Positions 27,149-36,292 of a stretch of 64,000 bases of DNA are shown here, piece after piece (position 1 is the first letter of the stretch; every line of letters begins with the position of its first letter). Location of the stretch: the NCBI RefSeq assembly GCF_001634365.1, contig NZ_CP014579.1, positions 1,116,001 to 1,180,000 on the forward strand, given 5' to 3'. The DNA comes from Paraburkholderia phytofirmans OLGA172 (GTDB lineage Bacteria > Pseudomonadota > Gammaproteobacteria > Burkholderiales > Burkholderiaceae). The notes under the pieces were generated by a model. The model was given only the letters and a program-made list of their open reading frames with translations. It was not told where the DNA came from and did not search any database. Made by a program: the position numbers and the translations under genes.

Positions 27149-28627
27149 GTCGACCCTGAACAATTCATTTCCCGGGCCGCCGACGTCACACCATCACGTC
27201 GGCGGCAATGCAGCGGTTGAGCAAAGCAGCGAGAACGAAGACGCAAAAAAGCCGCAGCTTCCTCAGGATCATCCGCAGGTTGTGGCCGGCACCGCACAGT
27301 ACCGCGTGCATCGCGTCGCCGAGCGCACCTTTGAGCCAGTTGCGATCAAGTTTTCCGTCTGTCTTCATGTGGCCGATGGCTGGCTCGATTGCGCTGCGCC
27401 GCCTGATCATCGCGCGGAGTCCGCGTGTAATGCCGCGGCGCAAGCCCGGGTGGTAGATCTTCACGCCGTCGACGGCGACACCCTTGTAGCCACGGTCGAC
27501 GATGGCCACTTCCGGCCTGGCGTCGCACAGGATTGCCGCCTGTTCTAGCGCTTCAGCCAGCGTATGACCGTCGTACGGATTGCCTGGCATCGAGCGCATG
27601 CCAACTACCAGCCCTTCCTTGTGAGTCGTCGTGATCGACACTTTCACACCGAATTCGTAAGGCTTGCGGGCCTTGCCTTTGGCCAGACACTCGACTTCAG
27701 GCGCGTGTAGCGCATAAAGCTTGTTTTTGTCTTTCGGCTTCTGCGCCAGGATGCGCTTCGTGCGGCCAATCAGCTCCATTAATGCTGCACGGCCGGGGTC
27801 TGCCACCTGAGCGACCTGTCGCTCCACATCGCGCATCACCCGTCCAACGCGTGAACGCAGCGTGCGCAGTGCTTTCCTCATGCGTTTGTACTGCTTCGCA
27901 TGAGCGTAGCGGCCAATCTGCAGCCCCAGACGCGGCGCCTCGCGGTTGTAGTTCTGCCGCAGCTTCAGGCCGTGCCGCGCGGCCGCCTTCACCAGATGTT
28001 CGCGACACCGCTCGAGCAGCCGTGAATCGGTTGGATGGGCGATCGATTTTTCCATCACCGTCGTGTCGACGATCACCCGCTTCACGCTCGCGGCCTTGAT
28101 CACGCCGGCACGTTTTGCCGCCTCGATCGTCTCGGCCAGCAACTCTTCAACGCCGGCTTCGCCCAGACGCTTCCTCCAGCGCGTCAGGCTCGACGGGTCG
28201 ATTGGCGGCTCCGTCTGCAGGTACGTCTCGCCCGTAAAGACCTACCAGTACGGGTTTTCAACCCATTGCCAGACGACCTCTTCGTCGGACAAATCGAACG
28301 CGTGCTGCAAGTACAGCAGCCCCGCAATCAGCCGCGGCGAGCTCGCCGGTCGACCTTTGCCCGACACGAAGCTCTCGCTCATCAATGCGCCCAGCCGCTC
28401 CCAGTTGATCAGGTCAGTCAGGCGTACCAGCGGATGCTTCAGGTTGATCTGTTCGCGCAGCGGTTGCCGGAAGAAATCTCCCTCCGGCACAGGCGTCTTC
28501 GGACCCATCTGCACCTCGTCGAAAAATGCAGGATTCTTGCGTTAATGTGCCAGGTTCCTGCAAATCTCACAACACCATTTCGGCCTCAAAGCTCCGCCGC
28601 GCGAGGCTCTCCGAATTGTTCAGGCTC
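27149..28627 (-). mobile_element. IS5-B, IS5-family element
   Basis: The ends are similar inverted sequences: GACCCTGAACAATTC on the left and GAATTGTTCAGGCTC on the right. It is about 1.48 kb, inserted in the 3' non-coding part of the IS1111-like element. The transposase gene inside is broken by one nonsense codon. Confidence 0.8.
27186..28514 (-). pseudogene. IS5-family transposase, amber-interrupted
   Basis: The full frame is 443 codons from 28514 (starting MQMGPKTPVPEGDFF) to 27186. An in-frame TAG at 28244-28242 replaces the Gln of the ENPYWQVFTGET sequence seen in copy A. Everything after it (DDE parts VIVDTTVMEK, VSITTTHKEG, GYKGV) is open. A single CAG-to-TAG change explains the break, so the loss is recent. 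A restart at 28142 would lack the N-terminal domain. Confidence 0.88.
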
Positions 28628-28906
28628 GACTTCGTAACCCAGGACGCAAAGGCAAGGATAGCGACAGGTCAGACCGGCAGCGGGCGAACTCGAACAACCT
28701 TCAGGCGCTACATCGCATGTATTCGCCGTCATCCGGATGGAGTCCTGCTGCGCGGTTACTATCCGGGCCCGGGCACCCGCAACGATGGTGCTCAACAAGG
28801 CCGCTTATAGGTGTGCAGTCTGTCTCGCCGCTGAATGCCGAATGTGTCCCCGATGACATGGGAATCGAATGGATGAATGGATAAATCAACCCCAGCTTGC
28901 AAAAAA

Positions 28907-28919
28907 GGGAAAGTCCTTA
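28907..28919. repeat. Subterminal inverted repeat, right
   Basis: GGGAAAGTCCTTA, the complement of 25952-25964. Confidence 0.8.
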
Positions 28920-28923
28920 TAGG

Positions 28924-30010
28924 AGGTTGTGGCCCGCGCCGCACAGCACCGCGTGCATCGCATCGCCGAGCGCCCCTTTGAGCCAATTTCTGTCGAGTTT
29001 TCCGTCGGTCTTCATGTGACCGATGGCTGGCTCGATCGCGCTGCGCCGCCTGATCATCGCGCGTAGTCCGCGTGTGATGCCCCGCCGCAAGCCCGGGTGG
29101 TAGATCTTCACGCCGTCGATCGCGACACCCTTGTAGCCGCGATCCACAATCGCCACCTCTGGCGTCGTGTCGCTCAGGATTGCCGCCTGCTCCAGCGCTT
29201 CAGCCAGCGTATGACCGTCGTACGGATTGCCCGGCATCGAGCGCATGCCAACTACCAGTCCTTCCTTGTGGGTCGTCGTGATCGACACTTTCACGCCGAA
29301 CTCGTAAGGGGTGCGTGCCTTGCCTTTGGCCAGACATTCGACTTCCGGCGCATGCAGCGCGTACAGCTTGTTCTTGTTCTTTGGCTTTTGCGACAGAATC
29401 CGCTTCGTGCTCGCGATCAGCTCCAGCAACACAGTACGACCTGAGTCTGCCACCTGAGCGACCTGTCGCTCAACATCGCGCATGACACGGCCAACGCGCG
29501 AACGCAGCGTGCGCAAGGCCTTCCTCATGCGCTTGTACTGCTTCGCGTGAGCGTAGCGGCCAATCTGCAGCCCCAGACGCGGCGCCTCGCGGTTGTAGTT
29601 CTGCCGCAGCTTCAGGCCATGCCGTGCCGCGGCCTTCACCAGATGTTCGCGACACCGCTCGAGCAAGCGCGAATCGGTTGGATGGGCAATCGCCTTCTCC
29701 ATGACGGTCGTATCTACAATCACGCGCTTCACGCTCGATGCCTTGATCACGCCGGCACGTTTGGCCGCTTCGATCGTCTCGGCCAGCAACTCTTCAACGC
29801 CGGCCTCACCCAGTCGCTTGCGCCAGCGTGTCAGGCTCGACGGGTCGATCGGCGGTTCGGTCTGCAAATAGGTCTCGCCGGTGAACACCTGCCAATACGG
29901 GTTCTCCACCCATTGCCAGACGACCTCCTCGTCGGACAGATCGAACGTGTGCTGCAAATACAGCCACCCCTCAAGCAGCCGCGGCGACTTTGCTGGCGTA
30001 CGCCTTGGCC
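28924..30010 (-). pseudogene. IS5-A transposase, main part (both ends missing)
   Basis: An open frame of 346 residues (29957-28917) reads DLSDEEVVWQWVENPYWQVF onwards, nearly identical to IS5-B. The C-terminal 30 residues are cut off by the IS1111-like element and lie at 25866-25945. The N-terminus is also lost: similarity decays beyond about 30010 and no IS end is found there. The remaining 176 bases before the next gene show nothing recognisable. Confidence 0.85.
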
Positions 30011-30186
30011 CTCATCGCACGGCATAGGTTCCGTCATCGAACAGGAATCTCAAAGCGACAGCAACCTCACTCGAAACCCTACAAATCCATGACGCAAAAA
30101 ACTTGCTGAAATGTTTTCATCTCATAACTTTGATTGATCGGCTGACGCGGTGACGCAAACTCGCTACGCTTCAAATCGGAACTGTG

Positions 30187-31506
30187 TTATTTCCACTTAT
30201 AGATGTTAAGGCTTTCGGCTTTGCTCAATACGAGAGCTGCTGCATCAGCTTCCTGTTTGGAGTCCCATCGTTCCGTGGTAAGTGGGGCGGTAAATTTCCT
30301 AAAGTGAGAGATATGAGGTAAAAGATATGCAAATGACGTCGTCCAGTAAATAAACGTTATAGAAATCAAGACTCCACTCCAAGAGTATTTTGCAAAAATC
30401 TTTTTCTCTGTAGTCTTCGCGACTAGTCCTAAGAGGCTCGCCGCGTAGAGGCAGGATATCAATTTATAGCGAACGGCAACCCAATCATCGATATTAGAAT
30501 TGATGCGCACAATTGAAATTGCCGCGAAAGCAGCTAGCAGGAACCAGAGAAATGCCGATAATGCACGGCGCTCCTTGAGTGCGCCAACCCATAATAGTCT
30601 AAAATGTAAAATAATTAACGCCACCCCAGTGAGAGCGGGAATTATCACCAGCTCTTTGGGCAGGGTTACGGCGCGATTATTTAACATACCAAGCGAACCA
30701 ATCTGGACGAACAGGTACAGTAGGCGCGTGGGTAGGGAAACCGATGACCCGCCGTCGGTTTGGGAATTTGCGATTATTAGGGGCGACATAGTCGCGTGGA
30801 AATCATAATGAAAAAAATATAACCCGATTGTAACAACGCTCAAACCTGAGGCCCAGGCCGCCCGGCGCCAGTCCCTGTTTAGAGCGAGATAGATCGCGGC
30901 CAGCGGCAGAGCGATCAAGCCGTTGGCTTGAGAGGCGACGCTGGCGACGAGAGATAGGAAGCCCACTACCGTTCGGCCTGAAAAGAGCGCCCAATACCCA
31001 AGTATAGCAAAAGCATAAACACCGAAATTGGAGACTGCCGCCATCGGAAAAGATAGCAAACGGAAAAATGACAAATTGAATAATAGAAATGCAACCACCA
31101 GTTTGTACGTGCCGACTTCATTCGATTTTTCCATGGATTGATCGGCTGGCTGTAATGACCGAACAATCGCAAAAGCTGCAACGAGCAGGAGTGTATTTCC
31201 AAATAGATTCAGCGCCCAAAACGATACCTTGCCGGCCACAAGCCAACTGAAAATTGCGGCGATATGAGTCGTAATGACGCGATGCTGGTTGTTCTGACTT
31301 ACCAGACTGGCTATAATGTTTGAACGTGACGGATTTTCCGCAATACGGGTAAGCGGTTCCAGGATCGAAAAAAAATCATCAAAATACGGTGCATTTGGGC
31401 AGAATTTCACAACAATCGAATAATACAAAATTACAACAAATACGACAGAAAAATTCTGTATTGTTTTTTTGGTGGTTCCATCTATGCAAATCTCGTTCGT
31501 TTTCAT
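30187..31506 (-). CDS. Polytopic membrane protein, GT-C-like, possible arabinosyltransferase
   Basis: 439 residues with about 10-12 hydrophobic segments and noticeably lower GC than the surroundings. After the first segment comes CPNAPYFDDFF, then SQNNQHRVITTH; an acidic pair in the first outer loop followed by polar conserved residues is typical of GT-C enzymes that use polyprenyl-phosphate sugars. I do not recognise a precise family. It is last in a minus-strand operon that should make polyprenyl-phospho-arabinose, so it is the best candidate for the enzyme that uses this donor. That role is an inference. AGGA precedes the ATG. Confidence 0.7.
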   Translation of the reverse strand: MKTNEICIDGTTKKTIQNFSVVFVVILYYSIVVKFCPNAPYFDDFFSILEPLTRIAENPSRSNIIASLVSQNNQHRVITTHIAAIFSWLVAGKVSFWALNLFGNTLLLVAAFAIVRSLQPADQSMEKSNEVGTYKLVVAFLLFNLSFFRLLSFPMAAVSNFGVYAFAILGYWALFSGRTVVGFLSLVASVASQANGLIALPLAAIYLALNRDWRRAAWASGLSVVTIGLYFFHYDFHATMSPLIIANSQTDGGSSVSLPTRLLYLFVQIGSLGMLNNRAVTLPKELVIIPALTGVALIILHFRLLWVGALKERRALSAFLWFLLAAFAAISIVRINSNIDDWVAVRYKLISCLYAASLLGLVAKTTEKKIFAKYSWSGVLISITFIYWTTSFAYLLPHISHFRKFTAPLTTERWDSKQEADAAALVLSKAESLNIYKWK

Positions 31507-31736
31507 TTATCCTCGCTGTCCTTTAGTGGAATCCATTCGCTTCTGGGGAATTATGAACGCTAATTCTGTGCCACGTATCACTCAGTGCTACCTCCCTAAG
31601 CAGAGCAGCGCGCATCAGAGATGCAGATGCTTCCGGACAGCGGGGCAGATTTGCATAATGAATCATGGGCATTGAATATGAAATTGATACCTGGCCTGCT
31701 TTCAGTCAGAGGTTACGCGGTTTTCTACATTGCGAT
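31507..31736. other. AT-rich gap inside the arabinose-donor operon
   Basis: 230 bases between the GtrA-like gene and the GT-C-like gene, much longer than the other gaps of this operon. I see no gene and no clear terminator. It may hold a separate promoter, or mark the joint where the low-GC gene was added. Confidence 0.4.
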
Positions 31737-32135
31737 TCATGAAAATACGAATTTTTTGTCCAGATGGTACTTGACTAAATACCCCATCGTGAGCCCCAAC
31801 GCTCCACCACCCAGTCTGGCCGACTCGGTATAAAAAAGTCGGTCTGCACCGAATTCAAATCCCCAAAAAATAGCCGTTGTTCCGAGACCCATGGTCGCGT
31901 AAAGAATGAAATTCCTGAGTCCGTGTGCTAAGTCACGATGCCGGAATTTAAATATCCAGATCTTATCCAGGATAAATTTTGCCGCTAGTCCTACTATTGT
32001 GCCGGTCAGTACGGATAGAGGGACTGCGTAAAGCAAGGGCCATGTAATCAGGAACACCTTCTGCGTTCCGAGGTTTGCTCCGATCGAAATGGCAGCGAAC
32101 AGGGAATAAAGAAAGACAATTTTTGAACCGGTCAT
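31737..32135 (-). CDS. GtrA-family membrane protein
   Basis: 132 residues with four hydrophobic segments. Family marks are the conserved FILDKIWIFKF after segment 2 and YLVKYHLDKKFVF at the end. GtrA-like proteins are linked to flipping or handling of polyprenyl-phosphate sugars. In Mycobacterium tuberculosis the GtrA-family protein Rv3789 is encoded next to dprE1 and dprE2, just as here, which supports a role with decaprenyl- or undecaprenyl-phospho-arabinose. It follows the DprE2-like gene by 39 bases. Confidence 0.85.
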   Translation of the reverse strand: MTGSKIVFLYSLFAAISIGANLGTQKVFLITWPLLYAVPLSVLTGTIVGLAAKFILDKIWIFKFRHRDLAHGLRNFILYATMGLGTTAIFWGFEFGADRLFYTESARLGGGALGLTMGYLVKYHLDKKFVFS

Positions 32136-32174
32136 GGTGGATTGATGAGGATGGTTATCTATATGAACGGCGAG

Positions 32175-32915
32175 TTACAGCGACACGCGCTTGAACAGGA
32201 ATCCCGGTACCGACCGAATGATCAACATGATGATCGTCCAGAACCACCGCGTGTACAGCACATCCTTGCGCTTCTCGATCGCGCGCACGATGTCCGTCGC
32301 CACGTGGTCAGGTGTCGCCACAAGCGGCCCCGGCAACGGCAGTCCTGCCGTCATTGGCGTAGCGACGAAGCCCGGCTTGATTGTCACCACATGGACGCCG
32401 GCCTTGAAGAGCCGTGCATTCAGACCTTCGCAGAACGCCGAAAGCGCCGCTTTCGCACTACCGTACAGATAGTTCGAAGGCCGCCCGCGGTCGCCTGCCA
32501 CTGAGGAAATCACCGCCAGCGCGCCACGCTTCTGCGCTTCGAGAACATTGGCGATCGGCGTCAGCAAAGCGATCACGGAAACCGCGTTGGTATTGAATTC
32601 GCGCGCCGCCACAGCGGGATCCGCCTGGCACGCCGCCTGGTCCGGCAATGTGCCGGGCGCCACCAGCACGATATCGAGCGCGCCGAGTTCGCTCGCGCAG
32701 CGTTCGAGCATGCCGAAGTGCCTGTCGAGGCTATCGATATCGAGTTGATGACAGGCCGCGAGTTGCGCTCCACGCGCGGTCAGATCGTCCGCGACCTGCT
32801 TGAGACGCTCGCCGTTGCGGGCAACCAGAAAGAAGCGTGCGCCTTCTTTGACCCATTGGCGGGCACAGGCAATAGCGATCGCCGAGGTGGCGCCAACAAT
32901 AAGAATGTTTTTCAT
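32175..32915 (-). CDS. DprE2-like short-chain dehydrogenase (keto-arabinose reductase)
   Basis: 246 residues from the ATG at 32915, which overlaps the stop of the DprE1-like gene by four bases. The Rossmann motif is ILIVGATSAIAIACA, and the catalytic set is Ser in VISSVAGDRG with Tyr and Lys in NYLYGSAKAA. The SAIA variant after GAT is typical of DprE2 proteins. DprE2 reduces the 2-keto intermediate with NADH to give polyprenyl-phospho-D-arabinose. The tight coupling with a DprE1-like oxidase makes the pairing convincing. Confidence 0.87.
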   Translation of the reverse strand: MKNILIVGATSAIAIACARQWVKEGARFFLVARNGERLKQVADDLTARGAQLAACHQLDIDSLDRHFGMLERCASELGALDIVLVAPGTLPDQAACQADPAVAAREFNTNAVSVIALLTPIANVLEAQKRGALAVISSVAGDRGRPSNYLYGSAKAALSAFCEGLNARLFKAGVHVVTIKPGFVATPMTAGLPLPGPLVATPDHVATDIVRAIEKRKDVLYTRWFWTIIMLIIRSVPGFLFKRVSL

Positions 32916-34228
32916 GGTCGAGTGGTCCGTTCCCAGAAGCGCGATAGCAAAGCAGGGTCGCGTAGTGCTTCGAGTTGCTGCCATTGAGGGTAAGCGGCGC
33001 GAAAGTCGGCACCCGGCATGTGCGCGTCCTTGGCCGGATAGATGCGGCCGCCTGCCTCGCGCACGATCGCGTCAAGCTGGGCAAAGAGCCGTGTGTTCAA
33101 CGCGTCGCGTTGCGGAAAGTCGAGGGCCAGCGACGTGCCCTCCCGGGGGAACGATAAAAGACCCGGCGAGCACACGTCGCCGCACCGCTTCAGCACGGCA
33201 AGGAACGAGCCGGTGCCGCTCCCGGCAATAGCGTCGAGGATCGCGCGGCTCGCGTCGCGCGCCGCGCCCGGAGGGACGACGCACTGATACTGTTGAAACC
33301 CCGCGCGGCCGTATATGCGGTTCCATTCCAGCAGGCTGTCGAGTGGATAGAAGTAGGCGTCGTAGCTGACCGTCGCGCGGATTTCGTTGCTTTGCTGCTT
33401 CTGATAATAAAGCTCGTTGAAGACGCGCAGAGTGGCCCGATTGAACACGGGGATGGGCAGCGTAAACGGCACGGTGCGCTTCTTCCTGCTCGCGAGTTCA
33501 AGCGGTCCGTCCTTGGCATGGTCGCCGACCATGAAGATGCCGCGACCGAGCGCTGAGCCTCGGCTCTGGCAGTCGACCCAGGCCACGCTATATTCATGCA
33601 GCGCATCGAGTCGTTCGGAAAGCGCAAAGAATTCGTCGAGATTCGCAAAGCGGATGCTCGTCACATCGATCATGCTCGAGCGAATTGGCATCAACTGGAT
33701 TTCCGCCCACAAGATCATGCCGGTGAGCCCGAGTCCGCCGATCGTGGCGGAGAAGAACTCCGACTGCTCGTCCGGCGCGCATTCGAACTGGGTGCGGTCG
33801 CTACGTGCCAGCGCAAAGCGGCGTACGTGCCGCCCGAACGTACCGCGCACGTGATGATTCTTGCCATGAACGTCGTTGGCGATGGCGCCGCCCAATGTCA
33901 CGTACTTGGTTCCAGGCGTCACCGGCAGCATCCAGCCGCGCGGAATGGCAACATTCAGAATCTGTTCGAGCGTGACGCCGGACTCGGCGCGCAGCACACC
34001 GGTCTGCCAGTCTGCCGCGATCAGGCGATCGAGCGACAACGTCTGGACGACATGACCCGAGGCGGCGAGGCAACTGTCGCCATAGCTGCGGCCATTGCCG
34101 AAGACGAGGCTTGTGCCGTGTTCGCGGCTGGCTTCGACCCACGCGTTGCGAGCTGCGTCACGCCATGCGACGGCGTGTACTTCCTGCGGCGAGTTGGGGT
34201 AGCGCCCCCAGGACAGCGCGGCGCTCAT
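32912..34228 (-). CDS. DprE1-like FAD-dependent oxidase (polyprenyl-phospho-ribose 2'-epimerase subunit)
   Basis: 438 residues. The FAD-binding part has SLVFGNGRSYGDSCLA and VTPGTKYVTLGGAIANDVHG, closely following mycobacterial DprE1 and vanillyl-alcohol-oxidase-type folds. HGKNHHVRGTFGRHV and the C-terminal HMPGADFRAAYP also fit DprE1. It oxidises C2 of polyprenyl-phospho-ribose, and DprE2 then reduces the keto form to arabinose. In DprE1 a Cys is the target of benzothiazinone drugs; the equivalent position cannot be settled by eye here. The gene lies three bases after the UbiA fusion gene. Confidence 0.88.
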   Translation of the reverse strand: MSAALSWGRYPNSPQEVHAVAWRDAARNAWVEASREHGTSLVFGNGRSYGDSCLAASGHVVQTLSLDRLIAADWQTGVLRAESGVTLEQILNVAIPRGWMLPVTPGTKYVTLGGAIANDVHGKNHHVRGTFGRHVRRFALARSDRTQFECAPDEQSEFFSATIGGLGLTGMILWAEIQLMPIRSSMIDVTSIRFANLDEFFALSERLDALHEYSVAWVDCQSRGSALGRGIFMVGDHAKDGPLELASRKKRTVPFTLPIPVFNRATLRVFNELYYQKQQSNEIRATVSYDAYFYPLDSLLEWNRIYGRAGFQQYQCVVPPGAARDASRAILDAIAGSGTGSFLAVLKRCGDVCSPGLLSFPREGTSLALDFPQRDALNTRLFAQLDAIVREAGGRIYPAKDAHMPGADFRAAYPQWQQLEALRDPALLSRFWERTTRP

Positions 34229-34231
34229 CGA

Positions 34232-35656
34232 CTAGGTCGCCGCCCAAAAAACGAGACCGCAAAGCGTGACGATGGCGAGGCTTATACGATCGCGCGCGGC
34301 GAATACGATTGGGTCGTCGTGCATCGAACCGCGGTGCGCAATGATCCAGGTGCGGCTGACCCAGTAGAGCAGTAGCGGACAGGCGAGCCAGATCACTTGA
34401 GGATGACGGTACAGGCTGGCCGTCTTTGCATCCTGAATATAAAGCGCAAGTACGAGCACCGCCAGGTAGCCCGATGCCGTACCGAGCGACGAGATCAGCG
34501 GCAAATCGCTCGCGTCGTACCCGCGCCCTCGAGTCTTGACGAGGCCACGCGCTTTTAATGAATGCAATTCGGCGTATCGTTTGACGAGGGCAAGGCTCAG
34601 GAAAATGAACATCGAGAAGGCGAGAAGCCAGAACGTCAGGTGCACTCCGACGGCTGCAGTGCCCGCGATGATGCGGATCGTGTAGAGCATCGCGAGCACG
34701 ACTACGTCGATGATTACCTGGCGCTTGAGGAACATCGAGTAAGCAAGCGTCAGTGCATAGTAGCCGAGCAGCACGACGGAGAAGCGCCAGGGCAGGAAGA
34801 TCCATGCCGCAGCGAATGCGCCGACAAGTAAGACAGGGATCAGCCATAGCCCCCCGGTGAGCGGCAACGCACCCGAAGCGAGGGGGCGTTTGCGCTTGAC
34901 GGGGTGATGGCGGTCGTCTTCCAGGTCAAGCAGATCGTTGAGCAGGTAAACGCTTGAAGCGCACAGGCCGAACGTGAAGAATGCCAATAGGGCCGCAAAG
35001 ACGGATTCCGGGGACGACAATTTGTGTGCGGCCAGCAAGGGCACGAAGATCAGGAGGTTCTTCAGCCATTGATGCAGCCGCAGCGATTTGGCCCACGCTT
35101 TCGCTGCGGGCGGGCGTGACTCGATCACACGCTCAACGTTCCCGATCTTGCGTGCGGCTCGCTCGACGCCGTTGCCGGGGTTGACCACGTAGGCGCGCTC
35201 GGCCGATCGCCAGACTTCGACGTCGTCGTGCGAGTTGCCGGCATAGTCGAAGCCCTGTTCTCCATATTCGGCGACAAGCTTTTCGCGCTTCTTGTGCGAG
35301 GACAGATTGAGGCCATCGTGTGATGCGAATGTCTGGTCAAAAAGGCCTAGGTGCGTAGAGATGGCTAGCGCATAGCGCTCGTGGCTCGCAGTGGCGAGCA
35401 CCAGCGAGCGGCCCGCATCGCGCTCGGCCTTTAGCCACTCAAGTACGGTCGCGTCATAGGGTAAGACGGTAACATCGACGTTCGTCGCGTCGGCGAGGCG
35501 TGCTTTCAACACTGACTTGCCGCCACGCGTGAGCCAAAGAAGCGGTTCATAGAACCGATGCGGCATTGCTTTCAAATAGGCAAGCCCGGATTCGATCAGG
35601 ATGTCTGAGCGAATCAATGTGCCATCAAGATCGACGACGAGTGGTATGCCGCGCAT
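34232..35656 (-). CDS. HAD phosphatase fused to UbiA-type prenyltransferase (phosphoribosyl-polyprenyl synthase)
   Basis: 474 residues. Residues 1-190 are a HAD hydrolase with VVDLDGTLIRSD, LATAS and GNSHDDVEV. Residues about 195-474 are a UbiA-type membrane prenyltransferase with SSVYLLNDLLDLEDDRHHP (the NDxxDxxxD motif) and LAYSMFLKRQ. Mycobacterial Rv3806c moves phosphoribose from PRPP to decaprenyl phosphate, and a separate phosphatase then removes the 5-phosphate. Here both steps could be in one chain, and DprE1/DprE2-like enzymes complete the arabinose donor. It is the first gene of the operon, with its promoter in the gap shared with regulator copy 2. Confidence 0.88.
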   Translation of the reverse strand: MRGIPLVVDLDGTLIRSDILIESGLAYLKAMPHRFYEPLLWLTRGGKSVLKARLADATNVDVTVLPYDATVLEWLKAERDAGRSLVLATASHERYALAISTHLGLFDQTFASHDGLNLSSHKKREKLVAEYGEQGFDYAGNSHDDVEVWRSAERAYVVNPGNGVERAARKIGNVERVIESRPPAAKAWAKSLRLHQWLKNLLIFVPLLAAHKLSSPESVFAALLAFFTFGLCASSVYLLNDLLDLEDDRHHPVKRKRPLASGALPLTGGLWLIPVLLVGAFAAAWIFLPWRFSVVLLGYYALTLAYSMFLKRQVIIDVVVLAMLYTIRIIAGTAAVGVHLTFWLLAFSMFIFLSLALVKRYAELHSLKARGLVKTRGRGYDASDLPLISSLGTASGYLAVLVLALYIQDAKTASLYRHPQVIWLACPLLLYWVSRTWIIAHRGSMHDDPIVFAARDRISLAIVTLCGLVFWAAT

Positions 35657-35814
35657 TCAGTCGGCCCTGTAGACGGTGGAAACGGGGATCGGGAATCTCA
35701 TGAAGGAGGATCCTCGATTTGAATTAACCGCTTCCGCCAAAACGTTGGTTGATTCCGTCGAGAGTCGGTTCCAAAAAGTGCTAGACGCTAACTTAAACGT
35801 TCCAGTTCTTCCGG

Positions 35815-36050
35815 ATAAGATCCAGCTTTCCGATAACTGCGGATCCGTTGCGGACAGCGAACCAGGTACTTCGTCGATCGAAACGTGCAGGAAGCGGAAG
35901 GCTGCCTTGTCGGCATCGCTCCGTGTGTTCCAGTACGAGCGGGTCGCTTCCAGCAGCGTGAACGTGCCGACCGCATGGTCTGAACGAAATCAGCCGGGCC
36001 GTTAATCGAGCGGTCGACGTGGCTCTCGGCTGTAAAACCAGCAGTACCGT
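35815..36050 (-). pseudogene. rfbB: Internal remnant of dTDP-glucose 4,6-dehydratase
   Basis: Minus-strand frames give FTAESHVDRSINGPADFVQT, then after a frame change VGTFTLLEATRSYWNTRSDA and AAFRFLHVSIDEVPGSL. These are the hallmark AAESHVDRS and FLHVSTDEVYGSL regions of RfbB/RmlB. The catalytic Tyr of the DEVYG motif has become Pro, both ends are missing and the frame is broken, so it is dead. It shows that a rhamnose operon once stood here. Confidence 0.85.
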
Positions 36051-36292
36051 TCCGTTTGTTGCGTGTAAACGTCGCCCCCAACACGCAGCAGCCGGATTTA
36101 TGCAACAACGCCCATTTTGAATGCAATCGCTTACTGAACTCATTTTGAATTTCAATGCTATCTTTGCGATGGCCACCGATTCGAGCCGAAATTCGCTTGC
36201 TTATCTTTCGGTTTTTTTCGATCACGCCCAACTTTGGGGAATCTCCATTTCTGGTGCATGCAAATTACATCCATCTTTCACATTGCCTAAAA

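Larger units (their letters stand above)
25946..28923 (+). mobile_element. IS110-family, IS1111-subgroup-like element (itself interrupted by IS5-B)
   Basis: Subterminal inverted repeats TAAGGACTTTCCC (25952-25964) and GGGAAAGTCCTTA (28907-28919) bound it; such subterminal repeats mark the IS1111 subgroup. Without IS5-B and one copy of the flanking repeat it is about 1.49 kb, the usual size. It carries an intact transposase gene and sits inside IS5-A. Confidence 0.75.

Noticed and set aside
28035..28637. Plus-strand open frame of 200 codons in IS5-B
   Set aside because: It lies opposite the transposase gene and translates to Arg/Leu-rich nonsense; both IS5 copies show the same shadow.
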